Shown here in pieces: positions 7,286 through 15,600 of a DNA stretch of 17,016 bases (position 1 is its first letter; the number at the start of each line of letters is the position of its first letter). Made by a program: the position numbers and the translations under genes. Origin of the DNA: CAZAMP01 sp964486455 (lineage in GTDB: Bacteria; Eisenbacteria; RBG-16-71-46; CAZAMP01); the NCBI GenBank assembly GCA_964486455.1, contig CAZAMP010000069.1:1-17016 (forward strand). The letters are read 5' to 3'. The notes under the pieces were generated by a model. The model saw nothing but the letters and a program-made list of their open reading frames with translations. It made no database searches and was not told the DNA's origin.

Positions 7286-8077
7286 CAGGAGCAGCTCATA
7301 GGACGGACCGTTGCCGGCCGGCCACGGGGAGAGAAGCGACCAGGATGCATTCTCACCTAGGAGAAACCGCAGGCTCTCGCGAGCAGTCGAGGCATCGGGG
7401 GCCCGGAGCGTCATCGTCACGAGGATGCCTCCGGCCTGCCAGTGACGCGCGCGCTCGCTGAGTTCCTTTGTCGGCGGCAGGTCAACACATACGACATCAG
7501 GAGACCATCGCTCGAACGCCTCGACGAGGTTGCCGACCGAACCGCCCGGTTGCTGAACGCAGTGGACGACACGATCCCCATCCCCGAGGTCGTGCGTCGG
7601 GATCCCGGTGAGATAGAGGACGCGGCGACCGGCTTCCGCATGCCCGGCGACCAGGAGGGCCGTCACGAGGCTCTTTCCCATCGCGCCGGGAGCGTGAATC
7701 AGTAAGGAAGTCGAGCTACTCAGGACCTGATCGAGCACGGCCGCGTTCTCGACGTGCGTCTTCCTGTCTGGATAGGAGTGCGGGTGTAGCAGACGGAAAC
7801 CATCGGTTCCGCTTGCGAGATAGAGTCGACGTCCGCAGTGATCGATCCAGCCATTGAGTGGGGTCCTGCCGAAAAGCCCGGGGAGGAGCTCGTGTGGACC
7901 TTCGACTCCATCCGGGTCCAGGACGCTTCGTCCATCGAGCGGATCATCCGCCATCAGGGCGTATCCCGCGACCTGATAGAGAGCTCGTCCCGATCGCTCG
8001 AGGAGCCATGTGATGCAGTCATTCGCAACCGCCGGGGCGGCCGATGTCTCGTGCGGAACGGATTGTGCTTGACCCAA
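7274..8077 (-). CDS. Degenerate GspE/PilT-like secretion ATPase domain protein
   Basis: A 267-residue protein with no firm orthologue that I recognise. Residues about 122-240 follow the order of the type II secretion/type IV pilus ATPase core: LLIHAPGAMGKS (126-136) aligns with the Walker A VTGPTGSGKS; VVHCVQQPGGSVGNLVEAF (170-188) with the Q.V....G.TFA..LR segment; SPDVVCVDLPPTKELSERA (192-210) with DPDVVMVGEIRDLETA; and AGGILVTMTLRAPDA (215-229) with TGHLVMSTLHTNDA. The Asp box, the Walker B Gly-Glu and the His box are all replaced, so hydrolysis is doubtful although Lys135 is kept. The N-terminal 120 residues are unassigned. It starts at TTG (8077), supported by AGGAAGG (8086-8092) at 8-base spacing. 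It lies 105 bases after the DUF507 pair on the same strand. Alternatively it is an unrelated RecA-like P-loop protein. Confidence 0.6.
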   Translation of the reverse strand: MGQAQSVPHETSAAPAVANDCITWLLERSGRALYQVAGYALMADDPLDGRSVLDPDGVEGPHELLPGLFGRTPLNGWIDHCGRRLYLASGTDGFRLLHPHSYPDRKTHVENAAVLDQVLSSSTSLLIHAPGAMGKSLVTALLVAGHAEAGRRVLYLTGIPTHDLGDGDRVVHCVQQPGGSVGNLVEAFERWSPDVVCVDLPPTKELSERARHWQAGGILVTMTLRAPDASTARESLRFLLGENASWSLLSPWPAGNGPSYELLLEAA

Positions 8078-8182
8078 TACGGTTGCCTTCCTGCCGGGAT
8101 GTGGTCGTGCGTTGCTTTCAAGCAGACAGATCGGCTTGGAAGGAGAGGTTCTTGAGAGGGGTGTGGCGGGGTGCCGGCGATC

Positions 8183-8467
8183 TCAGCGAATCACATAGCC
8201 ATACTTGGCCGCGATTTCGTCCTTGGTCTTATCCATCAGGATCATCCACTCCGCCGTGCCGGGAGTGATCTCTCTCGAGTAAGTTTGGAGCTTGGCCTCC
8301 GCCTCTTGCGTGACCCGATCCTCGAAGGCGAGATCTTCCAGGATGACCTTCTCAACCTTCACGGTGAGCGCCTCGAGCTTAGCTTCCCACTCAAGGAGCT
8401 CATCGTCCAGGAGGACCTCGACGATTCTGTCTGCGATCTGCCGCACTCTGTCTTCACTGACACGCAT
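8183..8467 (-). CDS. DUF507 family protein (second of a tandem pair)
   Basis: A 94-residue, highly charged, mostly helical protein of unknown function. Seen: the opening MRVSEDRVRQIADRIVEVLL and the closing DKTKDEIAAKYGY match the conserved ends of DUF507 proteins as I know them. There is no signal peptide, membrane helix, or metal motif, so it is probably cytoplasmic. The ATG at 8467 follows the stop of the other DUF507 gene by 17 bases; the nearest AAGGAA lies 13 bases upstream, rather far, so translation is probably coupled. Its sequence diverges clearly from its neighbour, which suggests an old duplication with separate roles, possibly a heterodimer (inference). Confidence 0.78.
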   Translation of the reverse strand: MRVSEDRVRQIADRIVEVLLDDELLEWEAKLEALTVKVEKVILEDLAFEDRVTQEAEAKLQTYSREITPGTAEWMILMDKTKDEIAAKYGYVIR

Positions 8468-8484
8468 GGGGCTACCGCTCTTCC

Positions 8485-8766
8485 TTACACCTTGAAGCCG
8501 CGTTCCCTGGCGATTTGTAGCTTGATCTTGCGTCGAAGGAGGCCAATGTCCATCCGCTCGACCTCGATCTGGCGCTGATACTTCTCCATCACGCGATCCA
8601 CTTCTTCGTCGAGCTCTTCCTCTTCCCTCAGGTCATTAGAGATCGCACCGGCCGCCGCGAGCTCGAGCTGACCGGCCGGCTCGATGAACGTCGCGCCAGG
8701 CTCCTCCTCGAGCATTCCCACGACCTTCGCCGCCAGCGCGTGGATCTTATCGGGCGTGAAGCGCAC
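8485..8766 (-). CDS. DUF507 family protein (first of a tandem pair)
   Basis: A 93-residue helical protein of unknown function and paralogue of the next gene. Seen: VRFTPDKIHALAAKVVGMLE at the N-terminus and LLRRKIKLQIARERGFKV at the C-terminus, the same start/end pattern as its partner, with an acidic middle (REEEELDEEVDRVMEKY) that may form a coiled coil. I chose GTG at 8766 because GAGGAGGG (8770-8777) precedes it and it reproduces the DUF507 N-terminus; the open frame runs 25 codons further upstream but those residues look non-coding and have no family match. It is the likely first gene of the 7274-8766 group. Confidence 0.8.
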   Translation of the reverse strand: MRFTPDKIHALAAKVVGMLEEEPGATFIEPAGQLELAAAGAISNDLREEEELDEEVDRVMEKYQRQIEVERMDIGLLRRKIKLQIARERGFKV

Positions 8767-8890
8767 AGTCCCTCCTCGGATCGGTGACAGATGAGAGTAG
8801 CAAATGGAGGGCGATGCGTCCAGGAATCCACGGCGCGTCAATGCGACCCGCGCGCCGGCGACGCCTGCATGTCCCGCCGATCGGTCGCCG

Positions 8891-10501
8891 TCAGTCGCGC
8901 TGACGGCTCAGTCCGTGCTTGCGTACGAGGTTGTGGAGGTGCTGTCTCGAAACGCTGAGGATCTTCGCCGTTCTGGAGATGTTCCATCCGTGCTTGCGTA
9001 GGTCGCGCTGGATCAGTTCCCGTTCAACGACACGCAGCTGTGTCTTGAGAGAACCACCCGTCGGCAGGTGCGAGAGGCTCTCCAGTCCCAGCTCGTCGGG
9101 TTGGAGCTCTTCTTCATCACCGGAGAGCGCTACCGCCCGCTCGAGCACATCGCGGAGCTGACGCACGTTCCCCGGCCATGTGTAGCTGAGAAGCCTCGCC
9201 TTTGCCGCGGTCGAGATTCCTCGGAGTCGCTTGCCGTGCCGATCGGCGAACTCGCGCACAAAACGCGATGCGAGCAGACTGATGTCTCCGGAGCGATCAT
9301 GGAGTGGTGGCAGCAGCAACGTGACCGCACTCAGTCGTGAGAAGAGGCCGGAGCGAAAACGACCGCCCCGCGTGGCGTCCGCGAGATCCCGACGTGAGGC
9401 GGCCATCAGACGGAAGGGCGGATATGACGGAACGCGGTCGCCGGAGGGCTCGCCGAGGCGCGTCAAGCTATCCTCGAGTTCCGCCTGGATCTGGAGCGGG
9501 AGCTCGCCGACCTCATCCAGGAAGAGCGTCCCGCCGGCGGCGGCCTCCAATCGTCCGCCCGCTTGGCGATCGCCGAAGAGGACACCCCCGAGGCTCTCTC
9601 GGTCGAACGCATCACAGTGCACCGTAACGATGGGGCCCGACGAAAGCGGCCCCACCGTGTGAAGAATGCGCGCGACGAGAGACTTGCCCGTGCCGCCTTC
9701 ACCCGTGATCAGAACGGGTGCCGTTGAGCCACTCATACGGGCCAGCCGAGCCCTGACCTCGGATATGTCCGGGCACGCCCCCACGAGCGCGTCGATGTCG
9801 GAACGTTCTTCCAGCTCATATCGTAGGCGGGTGTTCTCGGACCTCGTCCGCTCCAATTCGTGCGAAACGGCCTCCCGGATCCCCCCCCGCCCTAGGCAGG
9901 CGGCGGTCTCCGCCGCGAGAAACTCCAACGCCCGGAGCTCACCCGCCGATGGTCGCCCCCGGATCTCCGCGGAATCGAGGTAGATGACCGAGCTGTCCGC
10001 CTCACCCACCGAAAGCATGATCAATGCCGCGCTGGCGGCCCGGGCGGAGACCCGGTCTCGGGGCGGGAACACCGGATGTCCCCCCGTCTTCCGGATCCAA
10101 TCGATGCTCGCTCCGTGGGGAACCCGCTCGAGCCAGCGCGCGCATACCTCCTCGATGCCCACGCCCTCACCTTCGGACCAGTCGCCGACCGTCGTCCGCA
10201 GCTCCAGCCGGCCCGACACGGCTCCACGGAGGAACGTGCCGCGCGTCATCTGCGTGACTTCAACGAACGTTCGAAGAATCTCGCGCTCGAGCGTCCCGAT
10301 GTCGGACAGATCGGTGAGGTCCCTCACCGCCCTCGCAACCCATTCCCAGGCCCGGGCCTCCCGCTCGGCGTTCTCGAGCAACGACGACGCGCCCGTCTCC
10401 TTCGGCCCCCCCGATCGGCGTTCGGCCTCCAGCCGTCCCGCGGCGGCGTCAGCGATCCGGTCTGGCCCCTCCGTGGGCTCGTAGGGATCCTGCGAGGTCA
10501 T
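8891..10501 (-). CDS. GAF-AAA+-Fis regulator of the NtrC class lacking the GAFTGA loop
   Basis: A 536-residue transcription regulator. Seen: a GAF-like sensor at about 55-205; a linker coiled coil at 210-235; an AAA+ sigma54-interaction-type domain at about 237-460 with Walker A GEGGTGKS (267-274), Walker B GGTLFLDEVGEL (323-334), the FRSGLFSRL arginine-finger region (382-390) and sensor II YTWPGNVRQLRDVLERA (440-456); and a Fis-type helix-turn-helix at about 492-531 (NISRTAKILSVSRQHLHNLV). Between LFG (308-310) and GGTLFLDE only 12 residues occur where NtrC has 22, and the GAFTGA motif that contacts sigma54 is absent. It should therefore bind DNA but not remodel sigma54 holoenzyme; TyrR-like sigma70 control is a precedent. 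The ATG at 10501 has AGGTGGAT upstream. It is divergent from the lexA-like operon. Confidence 0.88.
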   Translation of the reverse strand: MTSQDPYEPTEGPDRIADAAAGRLEAERRSGGPKETGASSLLENAEREARAWEWVARAVRDLTDLSDIGTLEREILRTFVEVTQMTRGTFLRGAVSGRLELRTTVGDWSEGEGVGIEEVCARWLERVPHGASIDWIRKTGGHPVFPPRDRVSARAASAALIMLSVGEADSSVIYLDSAEIRGRPSAGELRALEFLAAETAACLGRGGIREAVSHELERTRSENTRLRYELEERSDIDALVGACPDISEVRARLARMSGSTAPVLITGEGGTGKSLVARILHTVGPLSSGPIVTVHCDAFDRESLGGVLFGDRQAGGRLEAAAGGTLFLDEVGELPLQIQAELEDSLTRLGEPSGDRVPSYPPFRLMAASRRDLADATRGGRFRSGLFSRLSAVTLLLPPLHDRSGDISLLASRFVREFADRHGKRLRGISTAAKARLLSYTWPGNVRQLRDVLERAVALSGDEEELQPDELGLESLSHLPTGGSLKTQLRVVERELIQRDLRKHGWNISRTAKILSVSRQHLHNLVRKHGLSRQRD

Positions 10502-10534
10502 TCCTATCCACCTTCCGACTGCGGAACACTTTGG

Positions 10535-10558
10535 TTTCGAAGGTCTCCCGTCTCGAAA
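10535..10558. promoter_or_regulatory. Dyad TTTCGA-N12-TCGAAA in the divergent control region
   Basis: Perfect 6-bp arms at 10535-10540 and 10553-10558 with a 12-base spacer. It is 34 bases upstream of the AAA+ regulator start, where an operator for either divergent gene could act. The arm-to-arm spacing equals that of the second dyad at 10656-10677. No binding protein is shown. Confidence 0.35.
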
Positions 10559-10637
10559 TGGACATTACGACATTCAGGCTCCTCTTTCCACCTCGTATCT
10601 CCAACGGACGAAAGGGACTTCCCCCACGTCTGGCCGC

Positions 10638-10665
10638 TTGATTTTCGCGGGACAGCTACTATACT
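10638..10665 (+). promoter_or_regulatory. Predicted sigma70-type promoter of the lexA-polY-dnaE2 operon
   Basis: TTGATT (10638-10643) and TATACT (10660-10665) are 16 bases apart; the -10 matches consensus at five of six positions. Transcription would begin near 10672, about 18 bases before the ATG, so the leader holds little more than the ribosome binding site AGGAGGGAGG. The -10 lies inside the dyad at 10656-10677. Confidence 0.5.
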
Positions 10666-10677
10666 AATGTGCAGTAG
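10656..10677. promoter_or_regulatory. Dyad CTACT-N12-AGTAG over the -10, candidate LexA-like operator
   Basis: Arms at 10656-10660 and 10673-10677 enclose the -10 TATACT and the expected start site. A dimeric repressor bound here would block the promoter, as LexA proteins do at their own genes. It is not the E. coli (CTGT-N8-ACAG) or Gram-positive (GAAC-N4-GTTC) LexA box, but LexA boxes vary widely among phyla. Assignment is inference from position. Confidence 0.4.
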
Positions 10678-10689
10678 GAGGGAGGAATC

Positions 10690-11325
10690 ATGATCAGCCT
10701 CACGCCGCGCCAGCGGGAAATCCTCGACTGCATCCACCGTACGATGACGCGCACGGGATGCGCACCCAGTCTGGAGGAGATCGCCCGCTCGATCGGTCTG
10801 TCGTCCACGGCAACCGTCCATGGTCACCTGCGGCAGCTCGAGGCCCGCGGTTGGATCAGGCGCACGCGTCACAAGACCCGGGCGATCGAGTTGCTGGATC
10901 CCCCTCCCGCACCGCCACCGCCCCGCCGTCATCGGGCCCGACCCACGGTCGTAGAACTCCCTGTCCTGGGAACGGTCGCCGCTGGGGGGTCTGTGGTGCC
11001 GTTGCGCACCGCCGAGGTCCTGGCCGTGCCGGTCACGTTCGCGGGGGGCGAAGCAAGCTATGCGGTTCGCGTTCAGGGCCAGGGGATGCAGGACATGCTG
11101 ATCCGTGACGGCGACCATCTCGTCATCGAAAATCGCCGCCCACCCCGGCGGGGTCGACTCGTGCTTGCAATGATCGATGGGCGGCGCGCCGAGGTCAAGT
11201 GCTTCCACCCGGAACCCGAGGGCGTCCGCCTCGTCGGCGGCGACGGCGTGGCCGCCATTGTGCTGCCCGCCGAACGCGTGGCCATGCAAGGAGAGGTCGT
11301 CACCGTTCTTCGCCGATACACATAG
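10690..11325 (+). CDS. lexA: LexA-like repressor with catalytic Ser replaced by Gly
   Basis: A 211-residue SOS-type repressor, normal LexA length. Seen: LexA winged helix-turn-helix at 1-69 (LTPRQREILDCIH, PSLEEIARSIGLSSTATVHG, LEARGWIRRT); a Pro-rich linker (71-79); and an S24-type domain from about 88 with the cleavage-site context LGTVAAGG, scissile Ala98-Gly99. The catalytic Lys is kept at 170 (AEVKCF, matching E. coli TVKRL), but the nucleophile segment that reads GMSMKD in E. coli reads QGQGMQD here, giving Gly132 (codon GGG at 11083-11085). Self-cleavage by the known Ser-Lys mechanism should fail. The ATG has AGGAGGGAGG upstream and a promoter and dyad just before it. It heads an operon with two polymerases, 35 bases ahead of the Y-family gene. 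It may be a paralogue of a canonical LexA elsewhere. Confidence 0.87.
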   Translation: MISLTPRQREILDCIHRTMTRTGCAPSLEEIARSIGLSSTATVHGHLRQLEARGWIRRTRHKTRAIELLDPPPAPPPPRRHRARPTVVELPVLGTVAAGGSVVPLRTAEVLAVPVTFAGGEASYAVRVQGQGMQDMLIRDGDHLVIENRRPPRRGRLVLAMIDGRRAEVKCFHPEPEGVRLVGGDGVAAIVLPAERVAMQGEVVTVLRRYT

Positions 11326-11360
11326 GCCGATCGTCCAGCCCTGCACTCCCCGGACACCGG

Positions 11361-12605
11361 ATGGATCAGATGACACCGTGCTTCGTACACATCGACCTGG
11401 ACGCGTTCTTCGCGGAGGCGGAACGACTGCGCAACCCCACACTGCGCGGGCGGCCCGTCATCGTGGGCGGAAACCCGGATCAGCGCGGCGTCGTGCACTC
11501 CGGAACGTACGAGGCCCGCCGTGACGGCGTGACGACGGGAATGTCGCTCAGCCGCGCGCGCCGCCTCTGTCCGCGCGCCGCCTTCGTGAAGGGATCCTAC
11601 CCGCTCTACGCCGCCCTTTCCCGACGCCTTTTCGAGATCGTGACGTCGGCGACGCCGGATGTGACGAAGGTCGGCATCGACGAAGCGACGGTCGATTTCG
11701 ACGGGATCCGGCGCCACTGGCCGTCCCCGCGTGCCTTCGCCGGCGCCCTCGCACGACGTGTTCGGGACGAGCTCGGACTCGCCGCCTCCGTCGGAATCGC
11801 GACATCGCAGACGCTGGCCCGCGTGGCGTGTGCCCGGGGCAAACCAAGCGGCCTCGTCGAAATCCCTCCGGGCGAGGAGCGCGCGTTTCTCGATCCTCTT
11901 CCTATCCAACGCCTGCCCGGTGTCGGTGGGACGACGGCGCGGGAGCTGGGTCGGTTCAACATCCAGACGGTCACGGATCTTCGGGCCCTGGACCGCCCAC
12001 TCCTCATCCGCCTCTTCGGGGAGGCCCGCGGCACGGAGATCTACGAGTGCGCCCGCGGCCGAGACGTCGACTCCGGATCGACCCGACCCCACCGCCCCCG
12101 CACCATCAGCCGCGAGACCGCGTTCGAGCACGACACGGCGGAGCGAACGCTCATCCTGGGCACACTCCACTATCTCGTCGAGCGCGCCGGGATGCGGCTA
12201 CGCCGCCTGGGGATGGCGGCGGGCGGCCTTGAGGTGCGCTTTCGGCATGGCGGGGGCGAACAGCTTCGCGCGCGCGAATGCTTCGCACAGCCGCGGATCG
12301 ACGATCGCTCGTTCTTTCGCGCAGCCCGCACGCTCTTTCTCGCACGCTACGACCACCGGCGCCCGCTGCACCGCATCGGCCTCACGCTGACGCGCCTGAC
12401 GGAGGGATGGGAACAGGCGCTTCTCTTCCCCCGCGCGGAGGAGGATCGCGCCCGCCGCCTGTCCCGCTCCGTCGATCACGTGCGGGCCCGGTTCGGCTTC
12501 CGCGCGCTCACCCAAGGCCGCTCCATCGATCTCATCAGCCGGCTGGAGCGCGAGGAGACCGACGATGGCGGCTTCCGACTTCACAATCCTGCGCTCACGC
12601 AGTAG
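11361..12605 (+). CDS. dinB: Y-family translesion DNA polymerase (DinB/Pol IV-like)
   Basis: A 414-residue error-prone polymerase that copies across damaged bases. Seen: palm/finger motif FVHIDLDAFFAEAERLRNP with catalytic Asp12 and steric-gate Phe17; VGIDEATVDF with Asp107 and Glu108; helix-hairpin-helix LPGVGGTTARELG in the thumb; a little-finger domain after ISRETAFEHD; and near the C-terminus QALLF (352-356), a QxxLF-type sliding-clamp motif followed by SVDHVRARFG. The intact acidic triad separates it from ImuB, the usual inactive partner of DnaE2, although its operon position is that of imuB. Start: ATG at 11361 or ATG at 11370; neither has a clear ribosome binding site. The open frame upstream to 11199 overlaps lexA and is Arg-rich shadow. 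Its last 41 bases overlap the next gene. Confidence 0.88.
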   Translation: MDQMTPCFVHIDLDAFFAEAERLRNPTLRGRPVIVGGNPDQRGVVHSGTYEARRDGVTTGMSLSRARRLCPRAAFVKGSYPLYAALSRRLFEIVTSATPDVTKVGIDEATVDFDGIRRHWPSPRAFAGALARRVRDELGLAASVGIATSQTLARVACARGKPSGLVEIPPGEERAFLDPLPIQRLPGVGGTTARELGRFNIQTVTDLRALDRPLLIRLFGEARGTEIYECARGRDVDSGSTRPHRPRTISRETAFEHDTAERTLILGTLHYLVERAGMRLRRLGMAAGGLEVRFRHGGGEQLRARECFAQPRIDDRSFFRAARTLFLARYDHRRPLHRIGLTLTRLTEGWEQALLFPRAEEDRARRLSRSVDHVRARFGFRALTQGRSIDLISRLEREETDDGGFRLHNPALTQ

Positions 12606-15600
12606 CTACTCGTTTCACTGGGGAACGAGCTCCCCGGCCGCCCTCGCGGAGGAAACGGCGCGCCTCGGCTACGCCCACCTCGCCCTGGCGGACCGGAACA
12701 GCCTGGCGGCCCACGTGCCGTTCGTCCGCGCCGCCCGTGGGGCGGGCCTCCATCCCATCCTGGGCGTCGAGATCACGGGCGGCCCGCTGCGCCCCATCGA
12801 CCGCCGCGACCCCGCTGCACTCTGCCTCGCCCTAGGCCCCGCCGGCTATCGCGCCATCTGCCGCCTGACGACGCGTCGCCAGCTCGCCGAAACGTTCGAT
12901 CTCATCACCAGCCTGCCCGGGATCCTCACGGAAGCCGGCACCGAGCTGGCCGTCGTTGTCGACGATCCCGACCTCCTCACCGCGCTCCACCCGATCGCCC
13001 CTCGCGGAACCCTGTGGGCGGGGTTGGCGGGTGAGGTCGCCGGCGGCAGCCGCCACGAGCACCGCCTGGTGGCGGCCGCGCGGCGAGTCGGACGCCCCCT
13101 CGTCGCGGCGCCGGAGATCGTCTCGGCAACCTCCGGCTTTCTCCCCCTCCACCGCGTGCTCGTCGCCACCGATCGGATCACGCCCGCGGATGGTCTCCGG
13201 GCGGATCAGGTCGCCCCGGGCGGCGCGCACGTCGCCCCGCCAGACGCCTTTCGCCGCCGCTTCAGCCCGTTCCCCGGTGCGCTCCTCGGGAGCGTCGCGC
13301 TGGCGGAGCGCGCCACTGATTTTCTCGCGCTCGACGCGCTCCATCTTCCCCGGCTCCCACTTGCCGCCGGCGAAACCGCCGATCGTCTTCTCGGGCGCCT
13401 CGCTCGCGAGGGGATGCGGCGACGCTACGTTGCCTCCACCGCCCGTATCCGGGCGCGCGCCGCCTCCCGCCTCGATCGGGAACTCTCGGTGATCAGCACC
13501 CTCGGAATGTCGGACTATTTCCTCATCGTGCACGACGTCGTCGACTTCGCGAGGCAGGAGAGGATTCCGATTCTCGGCCGCGGCTCCGCGGCGGACTCGC
13601 TGGTTGCGTACGCCCTGGGCATCACGCGCGTCTGCCCGATCCGTCACCGCCTTCTCTTCGAGCGCTTCATGAACCTCGCGCGGAGCGACTGTCCCGATAT
13701 CGATCTCGACATCTCGTGGAAGCGACGCGACGAGGTCATTCGCTACGTCTACGACCGCCACGGGACCGATCGCGTCGCCATGATCTCGACAACCGTTCGT
13801 TACCGGACGCGTTCCGCCTTCCGCGACGCGGCCCGCGCGCTCGGCCTGCCTCCCGACGAGCTGGATGATCTCTCCAAGCGCCTCCCCGCAAGGGCGTTCT
13901 TCACGTCGAACGATCCTGCGCTTCCCCCCGACGAGATCCGAAAGCTCCCGGAGCTCGCGGACGTTCCAACGACCGACGCGCGCATCACCCGAGCGATCGA
14001 TCTCGCGCACCGGATGACGGGGCTCCCTCGGCACCTCGGGATCCACCCCGGTGGTCTCGTCGTCTCACCCGATCCCCTTACCGACCATCTCTCCCTCCAG
14101 TGCGCCACCAAGGGAATCGTCATCACCCAAGCGGACATGGACGGCGTCGAGTCCCTCGGGCTCGTGAAGATGGATCTTCTGGGACATCGAGGCCTGGCTA
14201 TCGTGCACGACACCCTCGACGTCGTGAACGAGCGCGCGAAAGATCTTCCGAACGAGAACGCGCTCGACACACCCCACCCCGCAGTGCGGTCCTTCCTGCG
14301 CGACGGCCGCACGATCGGCTGCACGCAGATCGAATCGCCGGCGATGCGAAACCTCCTGCGCATGCTCCGCGCCGAATCGCTCCGCGACACGATCGCCGCC
14401 ATTGCGCTCGTTCGACCCGGTCCGTCCGGTTCCGGGATGAAGACCGCCTACGTGAAACGTCGACGGGGCCTCGAGCCGGTGCGCCACCTGCATCCCCTCA
14501 TTGCGCCCCTTCTCGAGGAGAGCTTCGGGATCATGCTCTACCAGGAAGACGTGCTCCGCGTCGCGCACGTCATGGCGGGGTTCAGTACGGAAGAAGCGGA
14601 TCACCTCAGGCGCGTGATCTCGAAGGGACGCGGCCGCGCTGCGCTCGCTACGGTCCGGGAGCGCTTCCTGTCCGGGGCCGTCTCGCGCGGGATGTCGCGC
14701 GCGGAGGCCGAGTCGCTCTGGACGCTCGTCACCAACTTTGCCGCGTACTCCTTCTGCAAGGCGCACGCGGCCACCTACGGCCAGCTCGCCTATCAGGCCC
14801 TCTACCTCAAGACCCGTTTCCCGGCCGAGTTCTTCGCCTCCGTGCTCTCCAACGGCGGAGGCTTCTACGGCCCTTCCGTCTACCTCGAAGAGGCTCGCCG
14901 CCTCGGTGTCCGCATTCTCCCGCCGGATCTCAACGAAAGCGGCCGCGACTGGCACGGGCGCGACGAACTCCTGCGCCCCGGCCTTCGCGAGCTACGTTAC
15001 CTGTCGGAACGCTCGCTCGACGCGCTCCTCGCCGAACGGAAACGGGGCGGCGCCTTCGCCGACCTCGACGACTTCCTGCGACGCCTGCCGATCGTTTCCC
15101 CGCGGGAGGTCGAGAGCCTCGTCTCCGTCGGCGCGTTCGATTTCACCGGTCGCTCGCGTCCTGAGCTGCTTCTCGCGCTTCGCGCGGGCGGCCCCCGGCA
15201 TCGAGACACGTCGCAGGTCGAGCTTTTCGGCGCAACCCTCCCCGCCGTTCCCACGCTCCGGCCCTACACGCTCAAACAACGTCTCGAGGCGGAGCGCCAC
15301 GCGTTGGACGTCTTCGTGACGGACGCCCCGCTCGCGGCTCTGCCGGCCCGCGAGCGTCGGGGCACGCGGAAGGCCGCGGAGCTCCCCGGCCGCGTCGGCG
15401 AGCACGTGCACCTCATCGGGCGACTCGTCGCGACACGCCGCGTGAAGACGGCGAGCGGAAACGTCATGCGCTTCTGCACCCTCGAGGACGAGACCGGCAT
15501 CTTCGAGGCGGTCCTCTTTCCCGCCGCCTATCGCCGCGTGGGCCAGGTTCTCCGTCACACCGGAGCCTATCGCGTCGAGGGCCGCGTCGAGAACGAGCTC

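Noticed and set aside
8767..8841. 25-codon N-terminal extension of the first DUF507 protein
   Set aside because: The GTG at 8766 has GAGGAGGG just upstream and restores the family N-terminus; the extension reads through the probable promoter region.
11199..11360. 54-codon N-terminal extension of the Y-family polymerase
   Set aside because: Overlaps the end of lexA and consists mostly of Arg and Gly; the Y-family fold begins at about residue 8 after the ATG at 11361.
10504..11442. 312-codon minus-strand open frame opposite the LexA-like gene
   Set aside because: Crosses the promoter region and lexA; no domain signature, and the plus-strand LexA motifs are unmistakable.
11073..12170. 365-codon minus-strand open frame
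   Set aside because: Antisense shadow of lexA and the Y-family polymerase; low-complexity Arg/Ala/Gly composition.
12832..14046. 404-codon open frame on the minus strand
   Set aside because: Lies wholly inside dnaE2, is rich in Arg/Gly/Glu as expected for antisense of GC-rich coding DNA, and shows no family motif.
14065..14955. 296-codon minus-strand and 354-codon plus-strand alternative frames within dnaE2
   Set aside because: Both overlap the polymerase core and have no recognisable protein features.
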